NCBI GenBank assembly: GCA_036898135.1 | Contig: CM072522.1 | Location: 34,236,451 to 34,300,450, forward strand | Reading direction: 5' to 3' | Source of the DNA: Oncomelania hupensis | Taxonomy: Eukaryota; Mollusca; Gastropoda; Littorinimorpha; Pomatiopsidae | Length of the DNA: 64,000 nt | Shown here: positions 18,050 through 32,300 of the stretch, piece after piece | Layout of the letters: each line of letters starts with the position of its first letter | How positions within the stretch are numbered: the stretch's first letter is position 1 | Made by a program: the position numbers and the translations under genes | Notes under the pieces: model-generated | The model's input: only the letters and a program-made list of their open reading frames with translations | Told to the model about the DNA's origin: nothing | Databases searched by the model: none

Positions 18050-18480
18050 CAGGTAACTGAGATATATACTTTTTACAACCAAACGGTCACACAAGCTGTG
18101 TTTTAAAGATTTGTGATTTAAAAAGATACAGATCTGGGGTTTAAAAATCATATTATGTATAGTATTTATTGTCTTTGATTCCCAAAACAAAACAAAAAAA
18201 TGCATCCCCAATAGAACCCATATTACAATCCCTACAAAATCTTTCTTTCCTTATTACATCTTCCCGCCTTCCTAATTCTATTTGTAACTTATGATCTGAA
18301 CAACGAAATTTTATCAAAGTATGAAAATATATAGTATCAGGTAGCAGAGATAATTACGACCAAACGGTCACACAAGCTGCGGTTTAAAGATTTGCGCTTT
18401 GAAAAGATACAGATCTGGGGTTTAAAAATCATATTATGTACAGTATTTATTGTCTTCGATTCCCAAAACAAAAACAAGAA
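18050..18480. repeat. Imperfect direct duplication, about 310 bp apart
   Basis: ACCAAACGGTCACACAAGCT through AGATACAGATCTGGGGTTTA and ATCATATTATGTA occurs twice (near 18078-18160 and 18359-18440). It lies on the 3' side of the tRNA gene. Confidence 0.8.
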
Positions 18481-18493
18481 GAAAAAAACAAAT

Positions 18494-18565
18494 CTCCCCG
18501 GCGGGGAATTGAACCCCGGTCTCCCGCGTGACAGGCGGGGATACTGACCACTATACTACCGAGGA
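18494..18565 (-). tRNA. tRNA-Asp (GTC)
   Basis: The reverse strand folds as a 72-nt cloverleaf. Acceptor TCCTCGG pairs with CCGGGGA, discriminator G. The D arm has TAGTATAGTGGTCAGTA (box A); the anticodon arm CCCGCCTGTCACGCGGG carries GTC; the T arm CCGGGGTTCAATTCCCCG contains box B. A run of seven T lies a few bases after the 3' end, a pol III terminator. The intact stems suggest a functional gene even though it sits in a mobile-looking element. Confidence 0.93.
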
Positions 18566-18585
18566 ACTATGATTTTAACCCATAG

Positions 18586-18745
18586 GCTCTGGATGTGGTG
18601 TGTCAAGCCTCTGTACAAGCTGTGGCCAACCAGCCAACCCATCAAAACAGAGGTTGGAGATTGCTCTACCCCCTATGCTGGCTGTGCCTTCGTGATCTGC
18701 AAGGGCATCTGTCATGATGCGCTCTAGGAAGATGTTGAAGAGTGT
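18586..18745 (-). mobile_element. RTE-like LINE internal fragment
   Basis: GGTGTGTCAAGCCTCTGTAC through CAAGGGCATCTGTCATGATG matches the RT region of the RTE copy at 28949-29130, lacking the ADD motif segment. Confidence 0.8.
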
Positions 18746-19105
18746 TTTGAACACTCAAAAATAAAGTGAAATTCATCCCCAATAGTGATCCTATTCCGTG
18801 ACTCAATGAATACTTTACGCAATACAGTCTTTGACAGTCTTTTTGGTTAACAATGACAAGAAGTACTTGCAAAACATATATTTTGTATACTACCCTTTTT
18901 ACCCCTTCACATCCTTCATGATAATCACACAAAAATAAACAGAAAAAAATGAAATTCGTCCAAGTTTAACTGAGAAGCCATTGCAAACCAAAAACGGAAG
19001 TGAAGCGTCTTTTCAACTTGAATTGTGACGAATCGCATCGCTTCGTGAGCAGCGAATTGAAGAGTCGCTCGCAAAGCCAGCCTTCCAGAGTGATCTAATT
19101 CCGTG

Positions 19106-19305
19106 CTTGAACCGATACGTACTTTCTTTTGACAGACCCCGTTATTTTGATGTCAAAACAGTGTTCCGTTAGGGTTAGGGCTGTGTTAGGCTTAGGTTAA
19201 GGGTTTGGGTTAGGGTTAGCTTTAAAAAATGGACAAATTTGTAAAAATGTTAATGTAACGTATGTAGAGTTTCATGAAAGTCATCACAACGGCATTTCTA
19301 CACGG

Positions 19306-19347
<42 letters not shown>

Positions 19348-19490
19348 TTTTTTGGCTTTTTATGTCTTATTGTCTTTTCATGTCTTCTACTCCTCTTTGC
19401 AGCCTAGTCCTAACCTAATCGACATTAAAAAATTTAAATAGTTGCTTAATGTTGCCTTCGCAAGTTGTTTACAAGTGAGTACAATAATTT
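19106..19490. other. Spacer with telomere-like repeats and (TG)n
   Basis: GTTAGGGTTAGGG (19168) and GGGTTAGGGTTAG (19207) are short TTAGGG-type repeats; a (TG)n tract lies at 19306-19345. No gene is seen. Confidence 0.7.
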
Positions 19491-20095
19491 TAGAATAAAT
19501 GGAATCCCTCAACTGTCCCTCTCCAAGAACGACGACACAGAGCCCGCCTAGAGATGATTTACAAATATCACTATGGCCTAGTATCCATCAACTCCAACTA
19601 CTTGCCCAAACCATCAGAAAATAGGCTGAGTACCAGGAAGAATAACAGCTGCTGCTACGACATCCCCCACTGCAGAACTCAGTATAGGCAGTTCGTCGTT
19701 TTTCCCAAGAACAATACCTGACTGGAACAATCTGCCTGACGATGTCGTCACTGCAGAGTCCCTGGACACCTTTAAGTCCAGGTTGACCTCCTGCCTGTCA
19801 CATGATGCTCCTTCCCACACTCCATGCACCCTCTCCTCCCCTATCCTCACGCCCCACGTATCCCCCCCCCTTTCCTGACCCACCCCAACCCCCCACTCAC
19901 TGATTCCCCCTCCCCCGATCACCCCTGTACCCTTCCCTTCTCCTATTATTATCTAAATAAAAATGCATAGCCTCCAGTATCCTCAAAGTACACCCGACCT
20001 AAAATACCTAAAAATACAAAGCGCGTCTTAGCACCCAAAAAGCGACAAAATCATCAAAATACTGATGTTGGTCGTCTACAGGAAGAAGAAGAAGT
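19490..20095 (+). mobile_element. LINE C-terminal fragment with (GAA)n tail
   Basis: EMIYKYHYGLVSINSNYLPK and RTQYRQFVVFPKN in one frame and PRTIPDWNNLPDDVVTAESL then DTFKSRL in another form the usual end of a CR1/L2-group LINE reverse transcriptase. A frameshift separates them. The 3' end is GAAGAAGAAGAAG near 20085. It ends about 50 bp before the upstream motif of gene B. Confidence 0.75.
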
Positions 20096-20139
20096 GTTTT
20101 TCTTAATTTCCTAAACAAGAGTGGCAAGTTTCCGGTTTG

Positions 20140-20156
20140 GGTTATTACTTCCCTTG
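20140..20156 (+). promoter_or_regulatory. Conserved upstream motif of gene B
   Basis: GGTTATTACTTCCCTTG, identical to the gene A motif, 89 bp before the start codon. Confidence 0.45.
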
Positions 20157-20244
20157 TTTTTGTTGCGCTTACAAAAACACGAAATTGATGCAGAGCCTGT
20201 GATTGATGATGGATGTTGTTCGTCGTTGATTACACTGCTTCGTA

Positions 20245-20347
20245 ATGGAGGACGAAGAAAATCCATTGCCAGAGGTGAAGTTGGAGATTGACATTGCTGA
20301 AGAACCAGAAGGAGACTGGATGAGATTGCATGCGTGGCGTACACAAG
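20245..20347 (+). CDS. Gene B coding exon 1
   Basis: Encodes MEDEENPLPEVKLEIDIAEE, then PEGDWMRLHAWRTQ, ending ACAAG|GTGAGT in phase 1. One codon shorter than exon 1 of gene A. Confidence 0.85.
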
Positions 20348-23300
20348 GTGAGTTCACTGTGGGAATGAAAAGTTCTGGTTGTGGTAGATATTAGTACAGA
20401 CGAACATTTTATTTTGGTTCAGGATTTTTTAAAAAAAAATTGTTATATAGTACAGACTTTTAGAAGATTAAAACCATTTAAATGGTTAAAATTGGTCAAT
20501 ATTAAGGCACTCGTTTAACTGTTCAAAGTTGGTAACCCTCACACAAAAATAAAACGCGTTTTACCCCTAACTTCATAAGTGGCTCGGGTGTCTAAATTTA
20601 ATACAAAGTGCATAAAAAAAGGCACTGTATTTACACAACAAATTGCAGTACCCTATATTATGGTCATAAAACAAACTTTTTGCAAGTTCCAGCAGAAGAT
20701 ATGAAAATAATGATGCATTTATATACATTCATAATTCATATTCATTAATTATTCGACATGATGAAGATCGTTTTGGGAGTTGTGCAGTAAAATTAGGTAG
20801 TCAAAAGCCATTTTTAAAAAATGATTTCCTCATCACAAAACTGACATAGATTTAAAGAGCTTTTCATTCTGAACACAGTGGTATATTTTTTTTCCCCATA
20901 GGACAAATAGGTAAAAAGTTATTAATGTTTGAAAATGCCGAATGTTGGTGTTTTTTTTGGCAACGTTTTGGAATTGAAGAAATTGACAACTTTGGAGTCT
21001 CAAAGTGAAGCCAATATTGATACCAGAAAGCTGATTTTTGACAGGTAACCCCTTCATATGTTATACTCCAAGCCCAATTTTCTTCAGGCCTATCCCATGT
21101 AATGTTCAGCCGTTTTGGTGCTTCAAAGTTGGGAAATCATCAAATTCGCAGTGCGTGCCGGCAAATGGTGTGCTACTACGCTCAGCACTCGTGTCGCTGA
21201 ATAGGCCTACGAGTAGGCCATGGCCGGAAGAAAACCCGAACACCGTTTGGGTAGACTTTTCTACGGCAAAGCGCTCCGCGATACAGTAATGCACAAATTA
21301 ATAAATACCCTAGTTTTATAAAGGAAAGTCTGCTCTTTATTTCTTGCTAAGTTTTAAACTTCTAGTTAAAATCAAACTTACATCAAAACCGCTTTATCCA
21401 CTTTGTTCGGCTCGTAACAAAACGTTTACACACGAGAGCCCACCATACTTATATGTAAATGAAGCTAAGTATCCGAACTTCTCATTGTTTCTTTTTTTTA
21501 GGCCATCCAATGAAGTATCGCAAAGCGCTTAGAGTTTGAAACGAGTCACCTCTCAGCAAACGACGGTGACAATTTTTTCGCAGCGGCATTCAGCGTTCGG
21601 ATAGGGGCGTATTCAAAAGCTGTTTTCTCGGAATCTTTCGCATAAACATGCATTAAAAACAACACAGATGTAAAGATAAAGCTTTCAATTTTTATTTGAA
21701 TACAGCCACTGTTCGTTTTGATGCAGTTTTACATTAATAATAAGTGTTGAAAGTGAAGTGAAAACTGAGTCAAAACTGCCGAGCGGACAAGAGCCAATGA
21801 AGGGCTTGGAGTACCTAGTAAAATACAACACAAAAAATTGAACAATAATATATTAATAGCATAAATTGTGTTTAATAGTTAAAACTTGGTACCTGCAGAC
21901 AACCAAGCGACATTAACCCACATACACTTACAGACCTAGTATTACTACTGCCATACTGATGTACAAGAATAACTACTAGTATAATGATATATCACTCGAT
22001 AATTAATTATGCAAAACAAAGACTTTGCAAAATTCACAGAAATAAACCTACAAAAAGAAAGCAAGTCGTTTTGCAAAGTTCACCCTGGTATTGACATAAC
22101 TTCATAACTTAATGTGAAACGCATGAGTTCTAATCTGAATGCGTGTGTGCGAAGCAGTGACAACCAATGAAGGGGGCGTTACCATTTGTCGCATGGTCTT
22201 GAATTTTGTATAATTTGAAAGGCTTTACACTCAAAACGTTTGGGGTTTTTTTGGTTGTATTTTTTAAAAGTCACATCAGGTTACCTAATAAAACAAAAAT
22301 TAGAGGCAAGCAATTTTTGAAAAACAAATTTTTTTTTATTTTAACGATGTTGAAAATGCATTCTTGGAAAAAGTAGTTGCTGGGCTGCGCCAGTGTCTCA
22401 TCTTTTGTTATTGGTAATTTGTTTTAGAAACAACCACTGTACATAGCCGTTTGAGACCGTAATCTGAAGCGGTAAAATTAGAGTCAAGTTAATAATAATA
22501 ATAATAATAATGGATGCTATAATATATGCGCCTTTCCCCACATCAGTCAGGCTCAATGCGCGGTGATCTGTATTAACATACACGCTTACCTGTCTCATCC
22601 ACCCTCACGCACACAACAAATACACATCCATCACTCAAACGGGTGTTGTAAAGGCAGGGAGATCGCTATTGGTAGACGGAAAGAAAATCGAATGTTTGGT
22701 TTTGAAATTTTTATATTGACTGCCTCCAGTACCAGTATTGAAGTTTTCCAGAAATCGCGATACGCTCGGAAGAGTTACCTGGCCTTGCATCCATAATACC
22801 TAGTTGTGGTGCTGGTGAACACTGTGAAGTACATTGCTGCATCCATATAGTGATACATGTATTACATTACATGATTATTGCTTTAGGTCCAGTGGACTCT
22901 TCCTAGCCAAATCAGGACCAATGTAGTGATATACTGGCAAAGGCGCAACAGTAACTTAAGTTACAATTAAAACCTTTAGTGTTCATATTCTTCAGATGCA
23001 AAGTTCTCCCTAGTGTTCTTATTATTTCCTTGTTTAACAGAGAAAAATATACAGTTACTTTAAAACACATAATATATCTGGTAGGCAAATTTCATCGGAC
23101 AACTTATGCCTGAAAGCCTACCAGTGAGACAAGTAACACATATACTATTAAATGCATGCCTATTTAGAAGGATAGCCTACGATGCCATCACTATTTTACT
23201 ATAATAATTACTATTAATAATATTATAATTATTCTGTACTATATGAATGATTATGATAGCATAATATTTATATGGTTCTGCTAGGAAATCCTATTTGAAA

Positions 23301-26300
23301 GCCTTGTTTTAATCCATCATGAAGGTCTTCGGCTCTGCCTGGGGGCATTTACACTTCACTTCCCCGAAGGAATAGTTCTATGCTGAGGCTGGCGAACATC
23401 CCTTGAAGATTCATAGGTTTCAGCTCGCCATGAACTATTTTCTAAAACTTCAAGCTAACCCTGAAAATCCCACTTATGATTGTGTTCTAAACCCACTATT
23501 TATACTTAAATACTCCAAAAAACTGACAGACGTTCCTCCATTTGGTATCAGAATACTTCCTAACTTTGATATTGCAGGCATAGATATTGACTCTGTTAAT
23601 GATGACCAACTGCTAACTGTTCTTCAACTTTGGAAACTGATCAATCCCATTATCAACTTCAATCTCACCTCCTTTAGAAAGAATGATACTTCTGAAGCTG
23701 TTGATAAGCAACTTTACCTAGAACAATGTTCGTTGTATAAAAGATATATTATGAAAAACATTTTACGGATGGGTCGAAGAAAGGAGACGCAGTTGCTGCT
23801 GCTTCAGTCTCTGGGATACACCTCGACCAGCCATTTGCAACAGCATATTCTTGAATTTTGTTTTGTTTATACAGCTGAGCTCAAGGCAATTCATCTAGCT
23901 CTGAAGCAGGTTTATCAGTCCAAAAGATCCTCATTTTTAATCAAATCTGTTTCACTGTCACAGTGTCAGCGCTACAGGCTTTTTTCATGGGAAAGATATC
24001 ACACCCTTTTTGGGAGGAGATTCATGATCCCCAAACTCAACTTGTATCTGTGGACAAAGCTGCAAAAGAAGCTCTCCATCTTGATTTTCCTTCACATATT
24101 TTTCAATTTGTTCCATACTCTGACCTGCGTTATATAATTCCGATTGTTATTGTCTGACAGAGTTGCAAAGATCAAGGTAGATAAAACAAAGGCATAAAAA
24201 TGATCTCGCGTTATGTCGGCGATGTCGTCTCCTATTTCGTTCGGTACTTTCTTTTTTTTTCAGTACTTCTTAACATTTTTGTTTGTGAAGATTTGACAGA
24301 CCAATTTGGAATGTTTTGATGAACATGAAATTGGAATATTCAACTGAACCGTCGAACATGCAATTCGTCAAAACTTCCAGTCTAAACTGCATGTTGTATG
24401 CATTTTCTTACTCCGTTATTTCCTCCAGATTTTATTCAGTTTCTGTTTAGTGCTATCTAAAAGCACATTGGCACTTGGACCTACACACTCAACCAATTTC
24501 TTTGCACTATGACCGGCTTAAGTGAAATTGGTCAGTTGAAAGGTTATTCCCATGAGTTAAAATTTACTTTGTGTGAAAGAGAACAGGACAGCTCTACTAG
24601 CACTACTACTAGTGAAAAGAGGCCACATGTGCTCGCCTTCGTATTGGGCATACTTAGGTCACCCATAGTTTCCTTTAAAAAGGAGAAGATTCACCATGTT
24701 GCTTTGCATGTGATAAGTCCTTTTCCATCTGCCTTTTTATGTCTGAATGTGCTGTTCTGGTTGATGAAAGAGAAAGAAATTTTGGTTTTATACCTTTTAA
24801 TGAGATTTTTTTTAAGTTTGCGGTAGTAAACCATCTGTTTCAATTTTTACATGATGTTGGTTTGTTTCATCGCATAGAGGTCATGTCGTCTTGTTTATAT
24901 TCTTGGTTAAATTGTATTTGTAAGTCTGGTTTTATTTACACCTTTTATTACATTTCAATGTTAGCAGTTTAGTCTGATTTCGCTTAGTTTTGTGTGGTCC
25001 TGATTCGGTTCTTGGCAGTCTGCTGGACCCTTAAACATTGACTATCATATCTAATGTGTGGCCACTTTTGGAATTTTCTGAACACTAGTGGTTGATTTCA
25101 GCTCAGGCTTTTCTGGGTTTTATAAAAGGTTTACTGTATATAATTTAAGTTAATAGTTTTGGGGGCACCAGTGAAAAAAAAAATCTATCCTTATTCTATG
25201 ATTTTGTTTGTTCATAATTTGTATTTTAGTCCCGATGTTGACATGTAATTTTTCCTCTCGGATGCCACAAAGCGGTGTAAATGAATAAGATCAGCGAACA
25301 ATGAAAATGGCCGCCTCACTCAAAGATGAGGGTCAGGGTTTAATGCTAGGTTTAGAGTTCATGCCAGGCATATAACATAATAATACAGGATGCTTTCGTA
25401 TGCATTTTCTTCAAAAGAACTCAAAGGGCGGCGATCTGAAGAGATGGTTATCACGGAATGACTATGAAGTTCAGACCAATCTGGAGATTTATTGATTGTT
25501 TCATACATGTTTAATTTTGAGGAGAGGTAAAACCACACAGACAGCAAGGCAAATTTTTTTTTAATTTTCGACATTGCAGGAGGGAGAAGCCAGCATGTCT
25601 CTCATGCCGGTAGTGAAAAGATTGTCCGAGGAACAGAAGAGGTGACTGAGGAAGAACCAAAAAGTAAGACTGTGGCTTACAAGGACATGTTAGGGCCGCT
25701 GTACCCAGTGCTGTTGTCTACAGTGAAGACAGACGCTGACCATGATGCAGAGGAAGATCAGCCAGTGTTCTTTGCAATGACAGGTAAGGTGGGAAAATAT
25801 ATAGTTTAGCGATAAAATATACAGGCCTGTGAAAGTTGAAGTTGCAGGACTGGGTCGGGTGAAGGTATGAACTGAGGTCTGCTCTGTGCGCCTAGGAAAC
25901 CTGCTCACCATCAGCAGAGCTACCAGTCCATTCCTGTAGCCAGCAGAGCTACCAGTCCATTCTTGTAGCCAGCAGAGCTACCAGTCCATTCCTGTAGCCA
26001 GCAGAGCTACCAGTCCATTCTTGTAGCCAGCAGAGCTACCAGTCCATTCTTGTAGCCAGCAGAGCTACCAGTCCATTCCTGTAGCCAGCAGAGCTACCAG
26101 TCCATTCTTGTAGCCAGCAGAGCTACCAGTCCATTCCTGTAGCCAGCAGAGCTACCAGTCCATTCCTGTAGCCAGCACTCACCTGTCTAGGACATGAGTG
26201 TCAGGATCTTTCAAAAGTCCATGTGATGGAAACAAAGCAGGCTTGACCTCGTTTTTATACTCGTATGAAAATAAAATGACGTGACCATGAGAAACGGTTG

Positions 26301-29300
26301 AGCGGCGTACTAAAAAAAAAAAGGCCCAAAACAAATGAAATTTTGAATGTTTTATGCCTAGGGATAGCATCACAGCCTGGCCACAAGGCCCTGTGGGGGC
26401 TCAGTGCAGTGTCTCAGTTTTGTTGCTGTTTTCCCTGTTTACTCCAGATGGCCAACGGGCTTTGAACGACTGCTTGTACAGGCTGCAATATTACCCATTG
26501 ACTTTCAGTGCTTCAGTTGTTTTTGCCTTTGAGTACACCATTGAACCAACTGGTTCTCACTCGGGGTCATATCATTTTAATTTCAACACTTCAGCCCATC
26601 AGCAGTCCACAAGCCACTACATTTTCTGTCTGCAGTGTGTCGCTTAACTCATTCTGTACTGGCGTGGGTTGCGTTCTCTTTTTGTCGTTCAGTACTGGCT
26701 AATTTGTACGAGTTACTAAATAAAGAAAAAATTTACCCCCCCCCCCCCCAAAAAAAAAAAAAAAATGTAGTACAGACTTCAAAGTTTAGGTCCATAAAGA
26801 AATTAGAATTGACTAACCAACAGCCAAGATTGATAGAATTATGTTTTTTATCAATTTATTACAGAAATATACCCTTCACCCCCTCTCCCTCCCTCCCCCT
26901 TTCCCTCTCCCCCTACCGCCCACTACACCCGCCACCAAAATAAGTTCCAATAGTAAGGGAGGCAACAATTCAATAATATACCTTTCCCTGATTGTTGTGG
27001 AAAACGGTGTTATCTCCCTCTAATTGTAGCATGTACCTATAGTGCCGGAGTTACTCATCACTTTCATCATTGTCTTTTTCACCATTTTGTCCACTAGTAA
27101 CGCTTTTAGCGTCCCCTTCCCAGGCAGGCCTACCCGTATGAAATTTCCCAATTTTTTCCGAAAATTTGAAAAACTCGGCACGCGCTACGGAAAATACAGA
27201 TACTTGTTTCACTGTCCGGAAATAAATAAAAACAACATTGGGGAAAAAAATTTGAACTTGTTGGCCTGTGGTAATGCACCGCGTGACGTTTTTCCGAAGA
27301 CAGCCGAATCCGGTTTAATGCTCAGTCGCAGTAGAGACACGTGGCATGGAAGATTCTGGTAGAGGCACAGAAGTTTGTGTGCTCATGAGACAGAATTCAA
27401 AACATGGCGTCCAAACGAACAGCTAAGCAAAGTGACTGTGAATCTGAATCATCAAAGAAACAGCGCCAGGGGCAGACATATATTGCCTCGTATTCGGAAA
27501 AGTGTCCATTCGTCATTCGCGGCAGCACTGACTCAAAAGTACGATTTATGCCAACAGTTAGGCATCTCCGCTGGTGGTATGAACGACATCAAGCGGCACA
27601 TGGAAGGCCCACAGCGTATCAAGAATTACGAGGCTTTGAAAAAGAAAAAAAAGATTGTGGCAGCAAATCAATCTATGATTCTTTGCATAATATCAAAAAG
27701 GATGAGTGCAAAAACAATAGGTAGTAAAAGTAAATACGGAAATCATAATAGTAATACTGAAATTTGAAAAAGCTAATACTGAAACTTCAAATTGAGGGTA
27801 GGCATGCCTGCTTTCCATGTTAGAAGACAACTCTCTTTCAAACAACAGTAATCAATGCCAGATGAATGTTGCAAGCGTACACTAAAATGAAAATATAAGA
27901 GATTTTTCCACCTTAGTTTCATATACTATGTTGAGTCTACCCACTGCGACTTTCAAAAGTAGAGGTTTGCATGTGGGTATGTTAGTATGAAAGTGTTGTG
28001 TGCTGGCACTACGCAACAGCGTAGCAAAGTTTTAAAAGCGTTGACATTGAATACTTCAGTTGTTTTGCCACCACTAAGCCAACTGCATTCACACCATGAA
28101 TAATAATAATAATACTGGATGCTGTATGCATTTTATTCATAAAGCAGGCTCAAAGCAGGGCAATCTGTAACCAACATACACGCTCACATGTTACAGACAT
28201 TCCTACATTTACAACAAACACACATTCAACACTCAGACATTTAAGGTAAAAAGCAAGTTGCCATTCCTATCCTATCCGGTAACTTAAATGTCGTTGGGGC
28301 ACCACAGATGATTGTTTAACCAGCGTACTCCATCTTTCTCTGTCCTCAGCAACCCTCATGGCTTCGCTCAGTGTCAAACCAGTCCATTCTCTAATGTTGT
28401 CCTCCCACCTCTTTTTCGGTCTCCCTTTTCTGCCTTCTAGCACTGTGCCTTGCAGGATGGTTTTTGTAAGGCCTGATGCACTGGTGATGTGGCCATACCA
28501 TCAGAGTTTCAGTTTCTTCACCACTGTGAGCATGTCATCGTGTTGTCCGATGGCTTGTGTGATGGTCTGTCGGACTTCATCATTGGTGATTTGCTGGGGA
28601 TAGGAAATGCCCAGAAGTCTTCGGTAACACCTCATCTGCATGCTTTGTATTCTTCATTGTAGGCCTGCTTGAGGGTCCATGTTTCGCATGCGTATAGGAA
28701 GATGGAGATAACAAGGGAGCGCAGCAGCCTTACCTTGAAATGTAGACTGATGGTCCTGTCTTTCCAAATGGGCTTCAGTCTTGTCAGGGCAGCAGTTGTT
28801 TGTGCGATCCTGGAGAAGACTTCCTGTCGGGACCCATCGTCTGATACAATGGCTCCTAAATATTTGAAGTTATGCACCGAGTTGAGGGACTGGCCTTGGA
28901 CTTTATATCTGTGTTGATGCCATTGGTGTTGTCGGTCATCATCAAAGGCTCTGGAGATGGTGTCAAGCCTCTGTACCAACTGTTCAAGTTCTTGTTCCTC
29001 TCCAGCCAATTCATCAATGTCATCCGCAAAATGGAGGTTAGAGATTGCTCTAACCGATTGCTCTAACCCCTATGTTGACTGTGCCTTCATGATCAGCAAG
29101 GGCATCTGACATGATGCACTCCAGGAAGATGTTGAAGAGGGTTGGAGAGAGTAAGGCATCCTTGACGCATGACGTTTGTTCTGAACCAGTTCCGGATGGC
29201 GCTGTTGTGGATGACAGCACTGGTAGCCTTGTCATACAGGCTTTTGATGACTTCAATAATGTTATGGTTGATGTTGTACACTCTCATGGTTGCCCACAGA

Positions 29301-32300
29301 GCTGCATGCCAGACTCCGTCAAACGCTGGAAGTCTCCAAACACATGATGTTGATGCTGTAGGCATTTCTTGCAGATTATTCTAAGGTTGAAAATCTGTTC
29401 AGTGGTACTTTGCCATGCCCTGAATCCTGCTTGTTCTTCAGCTATGATTTGTTCATCTTGAGGTTTCAACCTGTTGAGTAATTTTTTGGAGGACTTTGCT
29501 GAAATGGCTGCTAAGGCTGATGGTGCGGTAGTTTTCATGCTCCTGAAGGTTACCTTCTTTGGGAAGAGTGATGACAAGCGACTGGGTCCATGGTGTAGGC
29601 CATTCCCCACTCTGCCAAATCTTGTTACAGATAATGGTGAGGGCATCAATCATCGCTTCTCCTCCTGCTTGAAGTAATTCTGCGGGTATGTCATCCACTC
29701 CCGCTGACTTCCCCTTCTTCAATGATTGCAATGCTGCCTCAACTTCTTCTTGGAAAATTGGGAGGATTTCTTCTTCTCTATTTTGGGGACATGCTAAAAC
29801 TAATGGGTCTTCCATTTGGTGTGTGGTTGTAAAGGTCAGAGCAGTACTCTGTCCATCTATCCAAGACTTGTTGTTCTTCTGTAAGGCACATGCCAGACTT
29901 GCTTTGGATTGTGGAGATCTTGGACTGTTGAACACTTGCCAAGTTGCTATTGGGAGACAGAAACGGTATCAAATTTTATTTTGGACATTTTTGACAGACT
30001 GCATCCAGTACTATTATTGAATGGACAAAGGAAACCAAAGTACTCGGAGAAAACCCTCGGTGACCTTAAAGCCTAGTAAGGAAGTCCCATAAGTTCATCC
30101 CTTGCGAGGTTGGAACCCGTGACCTTCGGCATAGGAAACCAGCCCACTGTCCACTGAGCTGCCAGGAACCCCCATAAAGAAATCAACTCAATTCCTTGCC
30201 TGACTGAATCAATCAATAACACAAGCAATAACACAAGCACAATTCACACTAAAACTTGGTTTTTCTTCTGTATGCTAAATTGTCATGCTGAACTTCAGCT
30301 TTGTTACAGATAAGAAGAAATCTATTCCATGTGTGATTTGATTGTTTTCATTTGTGCGTTTCAGAGAGCAGTGAGTCATTGGAAACAGAGACGGTGAGAG
30401 GGAAGTCAGGGAGAAACGTTGGCACACATCAGATGGAGTCTGAGGTAATTGACAGGTTTATATTTCTTTACCAGACTTGAAAACTTCCTCTTTTGGGCGG
30501 AAAATCCACCTATTCGTTTTAGCAAGTTCTCGGTTTTAACAATTTTCTTCAACAATAATTTTTTTTCATTTAAAAAAAAAAAAGAGATTTAGATTTTCTA
30601 CATAGTAAAAACCATTTATTTGTTGTTCCAGTCAGTTCAAGAGAGGTAACCACTACCTACAATGCCTCACAAGCATACGTCACATCAAACTAGGATGTCT
30701 TTTCCTAAACATAACGCATGCACTCATTCTGTATCAACTCACGCAATTCAATACCATTTAATTGCGGCTCGCATATGTGCCTATAATCTTTGACTACCGA
30801 TTAACTCTCTGCCCATCGAGTTTGTGTCTTTTATTTTATGCCAGATCTAATACTCTTGCTAATCAGCTGAAAGCATTACCAGTCAAGTCTCCCCCATGGG
30901 AGTGCCAGAGGTTTCTGTATAAATAGTATCCCCACTGTCTGGAAATTTAGTGCTTTAAATTCACACTGTCGCTGTCTTTCTCTTTTGTTCTTTCTCATTC
31001 CTACTCTGTTCTATCAATCTACTATACTATCTTCTTCATCGATAGACCAGTCACCTATTTTTTTTTAATTGAAAACTCTTCTGGGACAAAACTCTTCATT
31101 TGTGTCTGTTGGGTCAGCTTGGGAATATTGGATGCTTTCTGCCAAATGGTCACTGGGGCTTCCTATGATGTTATTATTTGGCAATGTAGGCATTTTATAT
31201 GTATATGCTTTGTTGATATTTTATAATGATGTTTGTATTCTGTTTTGTTTTTGTAAACGGGGGTTCAATAAATTAGAGTATAGACTAAGCATCCTCTGCA
31301 TGGGATGTCTTTATTGTAAAGTGACCGGCTGGTGGAGTACCTTCAGTTTTACCACTAGGGTTTTTTCGGCAGATCTTTTATGCAGATCGGGGGTGAGTCC
31401 TCTTTCAGCAAAGTTGTGTTCTTGATTTTGTGGTCCTGATTCGGCTCTTTGCAGTCCACTGGACCCTGTAAGCAATGAATAACTAACTAACCAACCAATC
31501 AAGCCAAGTTTATTGAGTACACAGAGGTGCCAACCAGTACGGATTGACCGTATTTAATTTCGGCGAAGTGAATTAAATATGGAAATACGGTAGCTTTTAT
31601 AAAAATACGAATGAGAAGTTGCTGATCGTTTATCTTTGCCAGCGGTGATTCTGTACCGGTTTCTGGTCTCATAATAGTACTCCTGCACTCACTGAACGTC
31701 GCTGTGTTCAACAAGCTGATTTTCATCGTGATTTTAGAGTAAAACAAGTGTGGTGTTCAACAAGCTGATTTTCATCGTGATTTTACAGGACTGAAAATAG
31801 CCTGCTGTTTCAGAGGGAAGCCTGTCATTACTTTATAGTGTCATGGGCTGGGTTTTGTGATAAAAAAATACTGGCAAGTGTTAAAAAAATACTGACAAAA
31901 CGGTCCGGAAATATTGACAAGAAGAATAGGGGGTAGGCACCTTTGAGTACACACCTCTAAAATAGTGACACGTTTCCGCGCCAATATTCAAGGACTGCAA
32001 TTCTGGTGGGTTTTTTTTCTTCATGTCCAGTAATCGGTTGTATATAATACACTCACTGATTTGCAGTGAATTCTTCCTGCTGCTACTATTGTACTCACCA
32101 CGAGCTCACATTTCTTGTGATACAGTCATATAGGGAAGTGTGTCATAGACTTTTTCGACGTCATTGATTTTTCTGGAATACTGTAAATTGTGTCTTTGTT
32201 TTTAATATTTGTGAACATGCCCGTGAATATAATTGGGGCTAAAAATAAATTGTTTTCGGATGTATTTCTTTTCCTCAATGCTACTGTTCTTGCTGACCTT

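Larger units (their letters stand above)
17860..19105. mobile_element. TIR element (1,246 bp) enclosing a tRNA-Asp gene
   Basis: CACGGAATTAGATCACT at 17860-17876 is repeated in reverse at 19089-19105; with a 2-base gap the match continues through GGAAGGCTGGCTTTG. CTTGAAC flanks both ends (17853-17859 and 19106-19112), extendable to 8 bp if one C is shared. TIRs plus a 7-8 bp duplication fit a hAT-like DNA element. No transposase is seen. Inside are a duplicated block (18050-18200 and 18340-18480), the tRNA gene and an RTE fragment. Confidence 0.75.

Noticed and set aside
19168..19220. Chromosome end
   Set aside because: Only a few degenerate TTAGGG units inside a gene-bearing region.
27042..27362. 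106-codon forward frame with a hydrophobic start like a signal peptide
   Set aside because: No homology recognised, it lies in an intron beside a transposase relic, and the hydrophobic start may come from T-rich sequence.
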